Source of the DNA: WHSW01 sp963821025
GTDB lineage: Bacteria > Actinomycetota > Thermoleophilia > Solirubrobacterales > 70-9
Assembly (NCBI GenBank): GCA_963821025.1
Contig: CAWGCG010000003.1
Location: 1,178,001 to 1,242,000 of the forward strand
Reading direction: 5' to 3'
DNA length: 64,000 nt
The notes beneath the pieces were generated by a model. That model did no database searches. It was not told where the DNA came from and saw only the letters and a program-made list of their open reading frames with translations. Of this stretch, positions 27,848 through 38,451 are shown piece by piece. Position 1 is the stretch's first letter, and each line of letters starts with the position of its first letter. The translations under genes were made by a program, and so were the position numbers.

Positions 27848-28689
27848 CTACCTATTTGCGGCGCTTCTCCACCCGCGGTGCCCGAGGATCACCTCGGCGA
27901 CGTCGAGGGCCTCGCGCACGGCGGCGACGTCGTGGACGCGAAAGACGTCGGCCCCGGCAGCCAGGGCAAGCACGTTGGAGGCGACGGTGCCGCCGAGCCG
28001 GCGGTCGACCTCGCGTCCCGTGACCGCGCCGAGGAAGCGCTTGCGCGAGGTCCCGACGACGATCGGTCGACCGAGCTGCTCGAGCTCGCCGAGGCGGCGA
28101 AGCAGCTCGAGGTTGTGATCGACCGTCTTGCCGAAGCCGATCCCCGGGTCGATCCAGATCCGCTCCTCCGATACCCCCGCGGTGATCGCCACGTCGATCC
28201 GCTCGGCGAGGAAAGCGCGAACGTCGTCGACGACGTCGTCGTAGCGCGGGTCGTCCTGCATCGTTCGCGGGCTCCCCTGCATGTGCATGAGCACGAGCTC
28301 GCAGTCGCGCTCGGCGCACAGTGGGGCGAGCTCGGGATCGGCTCGCAGGGCGGTGACGTCGTTGACCCAGGTCGCACCGGCAACCAGGGCCGCATCGGCT
28401 ACCGGCGCCTTCGAGGTATCGATCGAGATCGGCACGGTGCCAGCCAGCGCGGCGATGACCGGGAGCACCCGGTCGCGCTCGTCGGACGCCGAGACCGGCT
28501 CGGCGCCCGGGCGGGTCGACTCGCCGCCGACGTCGAGGATCTGCGCACCCTCGGCGATCAGCACGCGGCCGTGGCCGATCGCCGCCTGCGGATCGAGGAA
28601 GAGCCCACCGTCGGAGAACGAGTCGGGGGTGACGTTGACCACCCCCATCACGCGGGCGGGCTTCGCCGGCGGCTTTGTGAGGCTCTCGC

Positions 28690-28693
<4 letters not shown>
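27848..28693 (-). CDS. folP: Dihydropteroate synthase, probable CTG start
   Basis: A TIM-barrel enzyme with GVVNVTPDSFSDGG, GGESTRPGAEPV, DTSKAPVADAAL, VNDVTAL, DPGIGFGKT and GTSRKRFLG. It joins p-aminobenzoate to the pterin. The first usual start is GTG 28651, which begins almost inside the first beta strand. An in-frame CTG at 28693 overlaps the ftsH stop as CTGA and gives a 14-residue leader (SESLTKPPAKPARV) of normal family form, so it is preferred. End is firm; start is inferred. Confidence 0.93.
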
Positions 28694-30654
<1,961 letters not shown>

Positions 30655-30734
30655 CTGGGCTGGTGTAGGGGATGCGTTTCCCCGCTCGGGCTTGGATCAG
30701 CCTACCAAGCACGCTAAAGCCGCCTTGAACGAGA

Positions 30735-31262
30735 TTACTCCTGCAACGCAGCCACGTAGCGAAGGTTGCGGTAGCGCTGGGCGTGGTCGAGGCCGTAGCC
30801 GATCGCGAACCGGTTGGCGATCTCAAAGCCGACGTAACGGATCGGCAGGTCGACCCGGCGCCGTTCGGGCTTGGTCAGCAGGGCGCAGACCTCGAGCGAG
30901 CGGGGGTTGCGAGCGCCGAGGTTCTTGATCAGGTAGTGCAGGGTGAGCCCCGAGTCGACGATGTCCTCGACCAAGAGCACATCGCGCCCCTCGATCGCCG
31001 CATCGAGGTCCTTGAGGATCCTCACTACCCCCGAGGAGTCGGTCGACGACCCGTAGCTCGAGACGGCCATGAAGTCGACCTCGCAGGGCACCTCGAGCGC
31101 CCGCATCAGGTCGGCCATGAACAGCACCGCGCCCTTGAGCACGCCGATCATCACCAGGTCGCGATCGGCGTAATCTCGGCTGATCTCGGCGCCGAGCTCG
31201 GCGACCCGCCGCTGCAGGTCCTCGGCGGCGACCAGGGTCTCACCGATCGCGGGGTCGTTCAC
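30735..31262 (-). CDS. hpt: Hypoxanthine phosphoribosyltransferase
   Basis: 175 residues. It has the PRPP-binding loop VLLVEDIVDSGLTL near 95-108, the flexible-loop region SYGSSTDSSG and a C-terminal YVGFEIANRFAIGYGLD. It recycles hypoxanthine/guanine. GTG 31262 is preferred: it yields the family N-terminus and lies 7 nt after TACCCT. The GTG at 31292 would place the start inside heptamer repeat array B. Confidence 0.94.
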   Translation of the reverse strand: MNDPAIGETLVAAEDLQRRVAELGAEISRDYADRDLVMIGVLKGAVLFMADLMRALEVPCEVDFMAVSSYGSSTDSSGVVRILKDLDAAIEGRDVLLVEDIVDSGLTLHYLIKNLGARNPRSLEVCALLTKPERRRVDLPIRYVGFEIANRFAIGYGLDHAQRYRNLRYVAALQE

Positions 31263-31269
31263 GGATGGC

Positions 31270-31275
31270 AGGGTA
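31270..31275 (-). promoter_or_regulatory. Putative -10 (TACCCT) of hpt
   Basis: TACCCT on the minus strand lies 7 nt before the GTG at 31262, in the leaderless layout. Confidence 0.45.
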
Positions 31276-31280
31276 CGCTC

Positions 31281-31372
31281 GTCACTCGCCACTCGCCACT
31301 GGCCACTCGGCCGAGACCTCGAAGCGTCGGCGATGCCGAGAGGCGAGTGGCGAATGGCGAATGCCTAATGCC
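31281..31372. repeat. Heptamer-repeat hairpin B (GCCACTC/GAGTGGC type)
   Basis: Left arm 31281-31308 has four 7-nt units (GTCACTC, GCCACTC, GCCACTG, GCCACTC). Right arm 31338-31372 has five (GAGAGGC, GAGTGGC, GAATGGC, GAATGCC, TAATGCC), the reverse complement with decay outward. It fills the gap between the tilS stop and the hpt start. Confidence 0.8.
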
Positions 31373-31375
31373 GAG

Positions 31376-32725
31376 TTATTCGAGCGAGCGGGCGGAGAGC
31401 ACCGCGACCTGCTCGGTCGCCGGATCGAGCCGGAAGCTCTCCGAGACCGCGACCCCGGCGACCCAGGCGACCTCGCCGTCGACGGTGACCACAGGGAGCG
31501 TCCGGCGGACCGAGCGCGGGACCCCGCGGTCGGTGAACAGGTCCTGGAGGCTCTTCGTGCCGCTCATCCCGAGCGGCCGAATCCGGTCACCGTCGCGCCA
31601 GGTCCGGACCTCGATTCGCCCCGCCAGGGACTCGGCGTCGAGGGTTGCGAGCTCTGGGCCCGCCGGATCGACCGGGCCGGGGTGGATCTCGGCACGCACC
31701 TCCCAGTCGGCCATCCGCACCCTGCCCGGCAGGCGCAGCGCGACCGGATCGGGCGCCGCGTCGGCGACCGCGGTCCGGAAGCTCACCCTGCCGGCCTCGC
31801 AGGTAGCGGTCAGGCCGCCGCCGAGCTCGATCTCGCCACCCTCGGAGCTCGCCGCCAGACGAGTGATCTCGGCGGCCCGGGCCCGACCGAGCGCCACCGG
31901 GCGGCCGGCCGCGCGTTCGGCGAGCGCGCGCAGGGCGAGTCGCCGCAGGCCGGGCTCATGAGCCGCCAGCGCATCGGCGGCGATCGAGGTCGCCGCGGCG
32001 TCGGCTCCGGCGTCGCCGAGCGCCTCGAGGACCACCCGCTCCATCACCTGCGCCTCCTCGGCCAGCTCGGCGCGGGTCTCGCAGATGTTGCGAACCGCGG
32101 CCGGGTTGATCTCCGTGAGCACCGGGAGCAACTCGGTTCGGATTCGGCTTCGCGCGAACTGCGGGTCGGCGTTCGAGGCATCGTCGGCGAACGGGAGCTC
32201 GGCGGCGCGCGCGAGCTCGCGAACGCGGGCGCGCTCGAGCGCCAGCAGCGGGCGAACCACCCGGCCGTTTCGCGGCGCCAAGCCGAGCAGAGCCCGCGAC
32301 CCGGGCGAAGCTGCGAGCCGGTAGACGACGGTCTCGGCGACGTCGGTGCGCGTATGCCCGGTGACGATCAGGTCGCTGCCGGTGCGATCGCGAAGCCGCT
32401 CGGCCGCCTCGTAGCGCAGCGCCCGCGCAGCCGCCTGCAGATTGCCGGTGAGCGCCGCCCGCGGCCGCTCGACGTGGAGATCGATGCGCAGGGCTGCGCA
32501 CAGCCGGCGACAGGTCGCCATGTCGTCGTCGGCTTCCGGGCGCAGGCCGTAGTTGTAATGCAGCGCGTGCACCGCCTCGGCCCCGAACCGCCGCGCGATC
32601 GCCGCCGCCACGCAGGCGGAGTCCGCACCGCCCGAGGCCATGACCACGGCCGACGAGCTCGCGTCCAGCAATCCGCTGGAGCCAACCACGCCCTCGAGCT
32701 CGGCGAGCGCCTGATCCTTGACCAC
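31376..32725 (-). CDS. tilS: tRNA(Ile)-lysidine synthetase
   Basis: 449 residues. It is a PP-loop ATPase with SGGADS at 31-36, then TGHTRTDVAETVVYRL and LLALERARVRELA typical of TilS, and a C-terminal TilS substrate domain with RTWRDGDRIRPLGMSGTKSLQDLF. It converts the wobble cytidine of tRNA-Ile(CAU) to lysidine. GTG lies 7 nt after TAAGAT. In Bacillus tilS-hprT-ftsH is the same order. Confidence 0.96.
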   Translation of the reverse strand: MVKDQALAELEGVVGSSGLLDASSSAVVMASGGADSACVAAAIARRFGAEAVHALHYNYGLRPEADDDMATCRRLCAALRIDLHVERPRAALTGNLQAAARALRYEAAERLRDRTGSDLIVTGHTRTDVAETVVYRLAASPGSRALLGLAPRNGRVVRPLLALERARVRELARAAELPFADDASNADPQFARSRIRTELLPVLTEINPAAVRNICETRAELAEEAQVMERVVLEALGDAGADAAATSIAADALAAHEPGLRRLALRALAERAAGRPVALGRARAAEITRLAASSEGGEIELGGGLTATCEAGRVSFRTAVADAAPDPVALRLPGRVRMADWEVRAEIHPGPVDPAGPELATLDAESLAGRIEVRTWRDGDRIRPLGMSGTKSLQDLFTDRGVPRSVRRTLPVVTVDGEVAWVAGVAVSESFRLDPATEQVAVLSARSLE

Positions 32726-32732
32726 GAGCGCG

Positions 32733-32738
32733 ATCTTA
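32733..32738 (-). promoter_or_regulatory. Putative -10 (TAAGAT) of tilS
   Basis: TAAGAT on the minus strand lies 7 nt before the tilS GTG and may drive the whole tilS-hpt-ftsH run. Confidence 0.5.
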
Positions 32739-32794
32739 CGGGCGCCGAAGGCGGATTTCCGGTTGCCGGCCGGGCCCCACCCCCGGCCCCGTGC

Positions 32795-33994
32795 TCAACC
32801 GGTCTCGGGCTCGCGCGCCCGGGCGACGAACAGCTCGACCGCGGCCGGGAAGCCTTTGAGCTCGACCTGACCGATCGGGTCGAACTCGAGGTAGTCGGAG
32901 GCCCCGATCGCGTCGAGCACCGCCCGGGTCACCATCACCTCGCCGCCGAGGGCGCGAGCGACGACGCGGTGGGTCAGGTTGACCTCGGTGCCGAAATAGT
33001 CGCCATCGCGATAGACCGCCCGACCCAGGTGGATCCCGACCCGCGGCTGCGGGCGCTCCTTGAACAAGGTCAGGAAGCCGACCGCCCACTCGGTCAGCGA
33101 CAGCGGCTCGGGAGAGACGATCATCACCTCGTCGCCGATCGTCTTCACGATCAGCGCCTCGGCCGGCAAGGTCGCCTCGACCGTCTCGACGAACCGCTCG
33201 ACCAGGTCGAGCGCCTCCTCATCTCCCTCCTCCTCGGTGAATCGGGTGAAGCCGGTCAGGTCGACGAAGCAGAACGCCATCCGCACCCGGCCCATCTGGC
33301 GGATTGCGCCGAAGTCGGTCTCCATGTGGCCGACCACGTCCTGCTCGATGTAGAACCGCAGGTAACGCTGGTGGATGTACTCCATCAGCGGCGAGGTCAA
33401 CGGCAGCAGCTCGCGAGCCAGGCCCTCCATCTCCTCGGCCATCTCGAGCGCGTCGACGCCCTGGCGGATCAGCGGCTCGTGCACGTAGAGGTGGAAGAGG
33501 CGCACCTCGGCCTCGGCGATCTTGCGGATCGACTGCGCGTAGACACGCACCAGCTGCAACAGGGCCACCAGCGGGAAGCCCGCTCCCAGGACCGCCGCCA
33601 TCTGCTCGACCGCGGCGACGTCTTGGTCATTGAGGGTGCCCTCGAGCGCCGTCGGCGTACCCAGCAGGGTCATCACGCGCTCGATCAGCTCCTCCTCGAG
33701 CCCGCTCCGCAGAGCCGCTTCGGCGCGATCGACCGGCCGCTCCCGCGCCCCGGGGATCAGGTCCTCGACATAGCCGAAGGCGAGCCGACCGTCGCGGACC
33801 GCTGCCCGCAGCTCCGTCAGCGAGTGCCCGCGCTCGCGCATCCGGGCGACCACCCGGGCCTGAGCGGCCGCGGCCGTGGTCCACCGGCCTCGGCGAACCG
33901 GGATCACCTCGGCCGCCGCCCAGCGCTTCAGCGTCGCCGGTGAGACGCCCGAGATCCGAGCGGCCTCGGCGAGCGAGATCGACTCATCGGCCAC
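32795..33994 (-). CDS. MerR-like HTH fused to class III adenylate cyclase
   Basis: 399 residues. The N-terminus (5-70) is a MerR-type winged helix (SLAEAARISGVSPATLKRW, RERGHSLTELRAAVRDGRL). A helical middle region (about 85-230) follows. A class III nucleotidyl cyclase domain (about 235-390) has the first metal aspartate in CFVDLTGFT, the second in KTIGDEVM and the transition-state pair in NLTHRVVAR. It probably makes cAMP and may bind DNA directly. GTG lies 6 nt after TAGGAT. No ligand pocket is identified. Confidence 0.88.
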   Translation of the reverse strand: MADESISLAEAARISGVSPATLKRWAAAEVIPVRRGRWTTAAAAQARVVARMRERGHSLTELRAAVRDGRLAFGYVEDLIPGARERPVDRAEAALRSGLEEELIERVMTLLGTPTALEGTLNDQDVAAVEQMAAVLGAGFPLVALLQLVRVYAQSIRKIAEAEVRLFHLYVHEPLIRQGVDALEMAEEMEGLARELLPLTSPLMEYIHQRYLRFYIEQDVVGHMETDFGAIRQMGRVRMAFCFVDLTGFTRFTEEEGDEEALDLVERFVETVEATLPAEALIVKTIGDEVMIVSPEPLSLTEWAVGFLTLFKERPQPRVGIHLGRAVYRDGDYFGTEVNLTHRVVARALGGEVMVTRAVLDAIGASDYLEFDPIGQVELKGFPAAVELFVARAREPETG

Positions 33995-34000
33995 CCGCCG

Positions 34001-34006
34001 ATCCTA
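34001..34006 (-). promoter_or_regulatory. Putative -10 (TAGGAT) of the HTH-cyclase gene
   Basis: TAGGAT on the minus strand lies 6 nt before the GTG at 33994. Confidence 0.5.
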
Positions 34007-34212
34007 TGTAGGTGTCCCAATTGACAGCGAGGCCGCTCGGGCCCCGCTGCCGTGCGGGCTTCACGGCCCGCTTCGTCGGCCGGCGGCGCCGGGGGCGCCT
34101 CGCGAGCCTCGCTGCTCGGGCCCCAGTCGCCGAAGGGCGGCCGAGCCGCGAGGGCCACTGGTGGCCTGTTGCCAACTCGTGGTCCTGAGGCTACGCCGCC
34201 GAGGCGGCCGCG

Positions 34213-34674
34213 TCAACCGCTGACGAGGTCGGGAAACTCCGACTCGATCACCCGTCGGTAGGGCTCGCAGACGAGCCGCGCCGCCGGCAGGTAGAGCAGC
34301 GCCGCACGCGACCCGCCGCGAACGCGCACCTGGCCTCGGGCGATTGCGATCGCCAGGCTCTCGCGGCCCTGCAGGTAGCGGTTCGCGACCTCCGAGCTCA
34401 TCTCGAGCACCAGCCTCGGAGTTCGCTCCGGCTCGCCGCCGAACGACCACGAGAGCGTGCCGCTCCCGTCCTCGGCGGCGGCCAGGTCGAGGACCAAGCC
34501 GCAGTCGGTGAAGACGAAACGCAGCCGCGGATCGGCGGCGACGATCCGCGGTCCGATCCGCTCGTCGGCTTGCGCAGCGGCCAGGGCACGTTCGAGCGCG
34601 GCTCGAAACTCCGCCGGACGGATCGCCGCCGGCGGCCCCTGCGCCGTCTCCGTCGCGGTCGCGGTGATTGCCAT
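34213..34674 (-). CDS. SCP2 sterol-carrier-like protein
   Basis: 153 residues. The segment from about 45 to 150 (RLRFVFTDCGLVLDL, LVLEMSSEVANRYLQGRESLAIAIARGQVRVRG) fits the SCP2 lipid-binding fold; the last stretch ends in an aliphatic helix. It would carry or bind a fatty acyl or isoprenoid lipid, but the ligand is unknown. It lies just upstream of an acyltransferase and an epimerase, which supports a lipid role. Confidence 0.7.
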   Translation of the reverse strand: MAITATATETAQGPPAAIRPAEFRAALERALAAAQADERIGPRIVAADPRLRFVFTDCGLVLDLAAAEDGSGTLSWSFGGEPERTPRLVLEMSSEVANRYLQGRESLAIAIARGQVRVRGGSRAALLYLPAARLVCEPYRRVIESEFPDLVSG

Positions 34675-34701
34675 CGGTGACGCGATCCTACCCCCCGGTG
34701 A

Positions 34702-35651
<950 letters not shown>

Positions 35652-35655
<4 letters not shown>

Positions 35656-36674
35656 GCGCCGCTCCCGCCGAGCCGGCCCGCGAGCGCTCCCGGGTGCAGG
35701 CTCGGGCCGACACCGCGCGACCGGGTCTTGGCCGCCAGGTCGCGGACCGCGCCGGCCGCGTCGTAGCGGGGCTCGTAGCCGAGCTGCTCGCGAAGCCGGC
35801 GGTTGTCGACACCGCGGCCGAAGCGCAGCAGCCTGATCCCGTCGCCGAGCAGCCCGCCGGCACCGAGGCGGCTGTTGAGGCGCTCCAGGGCGAGACCGAA
35901 GAGCGGATGCGGGATCGGGATCGAGGGACGACCGCACAACCGCAGCGCCCTGCTCAACGAGATCGAGCCGCTCGGGGCGACATTGACCGGGCCCCGGGGC
36001 CCGGCGTTGACCGCCGCCACCAGGGCGCCGGTGGCGTCGTCGGCGTGCAGGAGCTGCAGGCGGGGGTCGAAGCCGAGCTGGACCGGGACCACCGGAAGGG
36101 TCAGGTAGCGGACCAGCGGGCTCTCGAGCTCGGCGCCGATCTCGGGCTGATAGCGAAGCATGCAACAGGAGAGTCGAGGGTGACGGCGAGCGAAGTTGTC
36201 GAAGTACTCCTCGAGCTCGGAGATGTCGCGCTGAAAGCGGGTGCGCAGAGGCTCCCGGCGGGCCATCTCCTCGGTATAGAAGAAGGGCGTCGCGCCCTCG
36301 CTGCCGTAGATCGCCGCCGAGCCGCGGACCACCACCCGCTTCAGCGTCTCGGCGCGCTCGCACGCGGCAAGCAGCTGCAGGGTCCCGATCACGTTGATCT
36401 CGTGCAGCGCCCCGGCCGGGCGGCCGGGCTCCGGATACCAGAGAATCCCGCAATGAACCACGGTGTCGGGCTCGGTCGAGGCCAGCAGGCGCGAGAGCAC
36501 GGGGCTGCGGATGTCGGCCTCGATGAACTCGGTGCGCTCGAGCTCGGTCGCCGGCGGACGGCTGTCGATCCCGGCGATGTAGTCGATCGAGGGGTCGCGC
36601 TCGAGCCGGCGGGCGAGCTCGGCACCCCAGTGGCTCGAGATCCCGGTGATCGCCACCCGGCGACCGCCGCCCAC
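35652..36674 (-). CDS. NAD-dependent epimerase/dehydratase (extended SDR)
   Basis: 340 residues. It has a Rossmann start RVAITGISSHWGAELARRL near 5-23, a GIDSRPP acidic-end loop near 38-44, an RGSAAIYGS segment that supplies a serine and tyrosine, and an extended C-terminal substrate domain. The usual Y-x3-K pair is not clean here, so activity is uncertain. GTG 36674 is chosen, with GAGG 7 nt upstream; GTG 36656 is the alternative. It begins right after the coiled-coil gene. Confidence 0.78.
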
Positions 36675-36675
36675 C

Positions 36676-37086
36676 CTAATCCTCAGCTTCAGGTTGAGGC
36701 GGTGGCGGCGGCTCAGGGTCGACCTCGCCTCGAGGCTCTGTCTCCAGCCGTCCCTCGAGCTCGGCGAGTCGGCGCTCGAGCGATTCGAGGCGGCGACCGA
36801 CCTCGCCGGTTGCCTCCTGGCCGCGCCGGACCAGCCCGGCGCCGGCCTCCTGGCCGCGCCGCGAGAGCTCGGCTCCCGCCTCCTGGCCGTGGCGCGAGAG
36901 CTGCTCACGGGCGTCGCGACCCCGGCGGACGACGTCGTCGACGAGATCGGCGGCTCGCCCGCGGCTGCTCGCCGCCGAGCCCGCGGTGGCGCGCATCGTT
37001 CGTTCGACCGCAGAGCGCAGGGCCTCGGCGACGCTGTCGGCCGGCGAGCGCTGCTCCTCGGCAGGGGGCTTCGGTTGGTCGCTCAT
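36676..37086 (-). CDS. Coiled-coil protein with 11-residue repeats
   Basis: About 136 residues, very polar. Residues 60-105 hold near-identical 11-residue repeats of the form (R)xGQEAGAxLxRR, followed by a leucine-heptad coiled coil (RLESLERRLAELEGRLE) and a Pro/Glu tail. This amphipathic undecad pattern is like phasins or lipid-droplet coat proteins, but no family was recognised. ATG 37086 is chosen over one nine codons upstream. The next downstream genes are for lipid enzymes. Confidence 0.65.
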   Translation of the reverse strand: MSDQPKPPAEEQRSPADSVAEALRSAVERTMRATAGSAASSRGRAADLVDDVVRRGRDAREQLSRHGQEAGAELSRRGQEAGAGLVRRGQEATGEVGRRLESLERRLAELEGRLETEPRGEVDPEPPPPPQPEAED

Positions 37087-37115
37087 CGCGCTTGTCAGCA
37101 TAATCTCCGCCACTG

Positions 37116-37796
37116 GTGTCCGGCCGTCTTCGCCCCACCGCCGCGATCGCGCCCGACGCGCTCTTGCCGGTCGATCCCGGGCTCTCGTTGGCGCTCGCTC
37201 AGTCGCTGCTGGTCAAGCCGCTGATGTCGAACCACAGCCACGGCCTCTGGGGCTATTCGGGGCGAACCCATCGCGGCCACGAGCTCACGATCCAGGCGAC
37301 CGGGATCGGTGGTCCGAGCGCCGCGATCGTGCTCGGCGAGCTCGCCGCGCTCGGGACCCGGCGCGCGATCCGGCTGGGGCCGTGCACGGCGATCGATCCG
37401 GGCCTCTCGGCGGGCGACGGCATCGTCGTCGAGACCGCGGTCGGAGCCGACGGGGTCAGCGCCGTGCTCGATCGCGACCCGCGTCCGGCCGAGGCGCTGC
37501 TCAGGACCCTGCTCGCGACGGCCGGCCCGGCGGGTGTCGCAGGCGCGATCGTGAGCGCCGACCTCGAGGGCGAACTCGCGCCTGTGGTTCCCGGCGGTGC
37601 GCGCGCCGCGGGCGCCGCGGCGGCCGATCTGGAGACGGCAGCCGTGCTCGCCGTCGGCGCACGGCTCGGGCTCACGGTGGCCGCTCTGGTCGTGGTCGCG
37701 ACCGACGCCCGTGGCGTCGAGGACGCCGAGCGGACCGACAGCGCCCTGCTCGAGCTCGGCGCGATCGCCGCGCGGGCGCTCGAGCCCGAGAGCTAG
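37116..37796 (+). CDS. Nucleoside phosphorylase (PNP/UDP family)
   Basis: 226 residues. It has TIQATGIGGPSAAIVLGELAALG near 58-80, the phosphate and ribose-binding signature of uridine-phosphorylase-like enzymes, RLGPCTAIDP near 86-95 and DLETAAVLAVGARLG near 172-186 with the catalytic-type Glu. It would split a nucleoside with phosphate to base and ribose-1-phosphate; base preference cannot be set. It starts with GTG and is divergent from the coiled-coil gene. Confidence 0.85.
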   Translation: MSGRLRPTAAIAPDALLPVDPGLSLALAQSLLVKPLMSNHSHGLWGYSGRTHRGHELTIQATGIGGPSAAIVLGELAALGTRRAIRLGPCTAIDPGLSAGDGIVVETAVGADGVSAVLDRDPRPAEALLRTLLATAGPAGVAGAIVSADLEGELAPVVPGGARAAGAAAADLETAAVLAVGARLGLTVAALVVVATDARGVEDAERTDSALLELGAIAARALEPES

Positions 37797-37821
37797 GCGC
37801 CATTGGTCGGGCGCGGCCGGG

Positions 37822-38175
37822 TCAGCCGGCGTCGCCAGTGACAGTCGGTTCGGCCTGCCGGTGTGCCTCGGCCGAGGCCAGGCCGCGAGTGAGCTCAGCG
37901 AGTCGGTCGGCGACGTCGTCGAGGCGATCCTCGATCGCCTCAAGTCGCCCGGACAGCGATCGCAGCCGCTGCTCGAGACGCTCGACGTCCGAGGACGAGG
38001 CGACGTTCAGGGCTCCCATCGCCGAGCGCTGCGCCGATGCGGCGCGTTCGCCGGCGCCCAGCGCGCGCCCTAGCGCGGAGTTGAACAGCGGGTTCTCGAG
38101 CAGCGCCTGGGCGAGCTCGCCCACCGCTTCCTCGCCGCGCGCTCGCAGTCCGCTCTTGTCGTCCGGGGCCTCCAT
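37822..38175 (-). CDS. Coiled-coil protein, paralogue-like to the 36.7-kb gene
   Basis: 117 residues. A helical N-terminal part ends in GRALGAGERAASAQRSAMGAL and is followed by a heptad coiled coil DVERLEQRLRSLSGRLEAIEDRLDDVADRLAEL near 65-97. It resembles poly(hydroxyalkanoate) granule or phasin-like helical proteins only in general character. The nearest TAGGCT lies 16 nt upstream of the ATG. It is convergent with the phosphorylase gene. Function unknown. Confidence 0.65.
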   Translation of the reverse strand: MEAPDDKSGLRARGEEAVGELAQALLENPLFNSALGRALGAGERAASAQRSAMGALNVASSSDVERLEQRLRSLSGRLEAIEDRLDDVADRLAELTRGLASAEAHRQAEPTVTGDAG

Positions 38176-38401
38176 CTTCGAGCAGCCGCGGAGCCTAGAT
38201 GATCGTGGGATCACTCATCCAGCGCTCCACCTGCTTAGACGGCCCTTAGTCCGGTCGCGACAATGGGCCGGCGCCCGGGCACCTATTTGCGCGCGGGCGT
38301 CCGTCGTTCTCGGGTACGGTTGCCCGGTCGTCTTCAATTGCAAATGGCTGATCCAGCAAGTAGGTTTCCCCCGCATCCGGAGGAGGGTTTACGGCGTCGA
38401 A

Positions 38402-38428
38402 ACCGGCAGGATCGGCTCGCCTGCCGGT
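38402..38428 (+). other. Stable hairpin in the leader of the hydrolase gene
   Basis: A perfect 9-bp stem ACCGGCAGG/CCTGCCGGT with a 9-nt loop ends 23 nt before the ATG at 38452. It lies in a 276-bp gene-free stretch (38176-38451) that otherwise shows a GC-rich part and a more A/T-containing part near 38335-38360. It could regulate translation of the downstream gene. Confidence 0.5.
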
Positions 38429-38451
38429 GAGCCGTTCGAGGGTATGAGGGA

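Noticed and set aside
31265..33943. 892-codon plus-strand open frame across tilS and the cyclase gene
   Set aside because: Shadow of two clear minus-strand genes; no recognisable motif and skewed composition.
38325..38451. ydaO (c-di-AMP) riboswitch
   Set aside because: The context is right (wall hydrolase, DisA in the window) but the conserved core motifs were not found by eye; only a simple hairpin can be supported.
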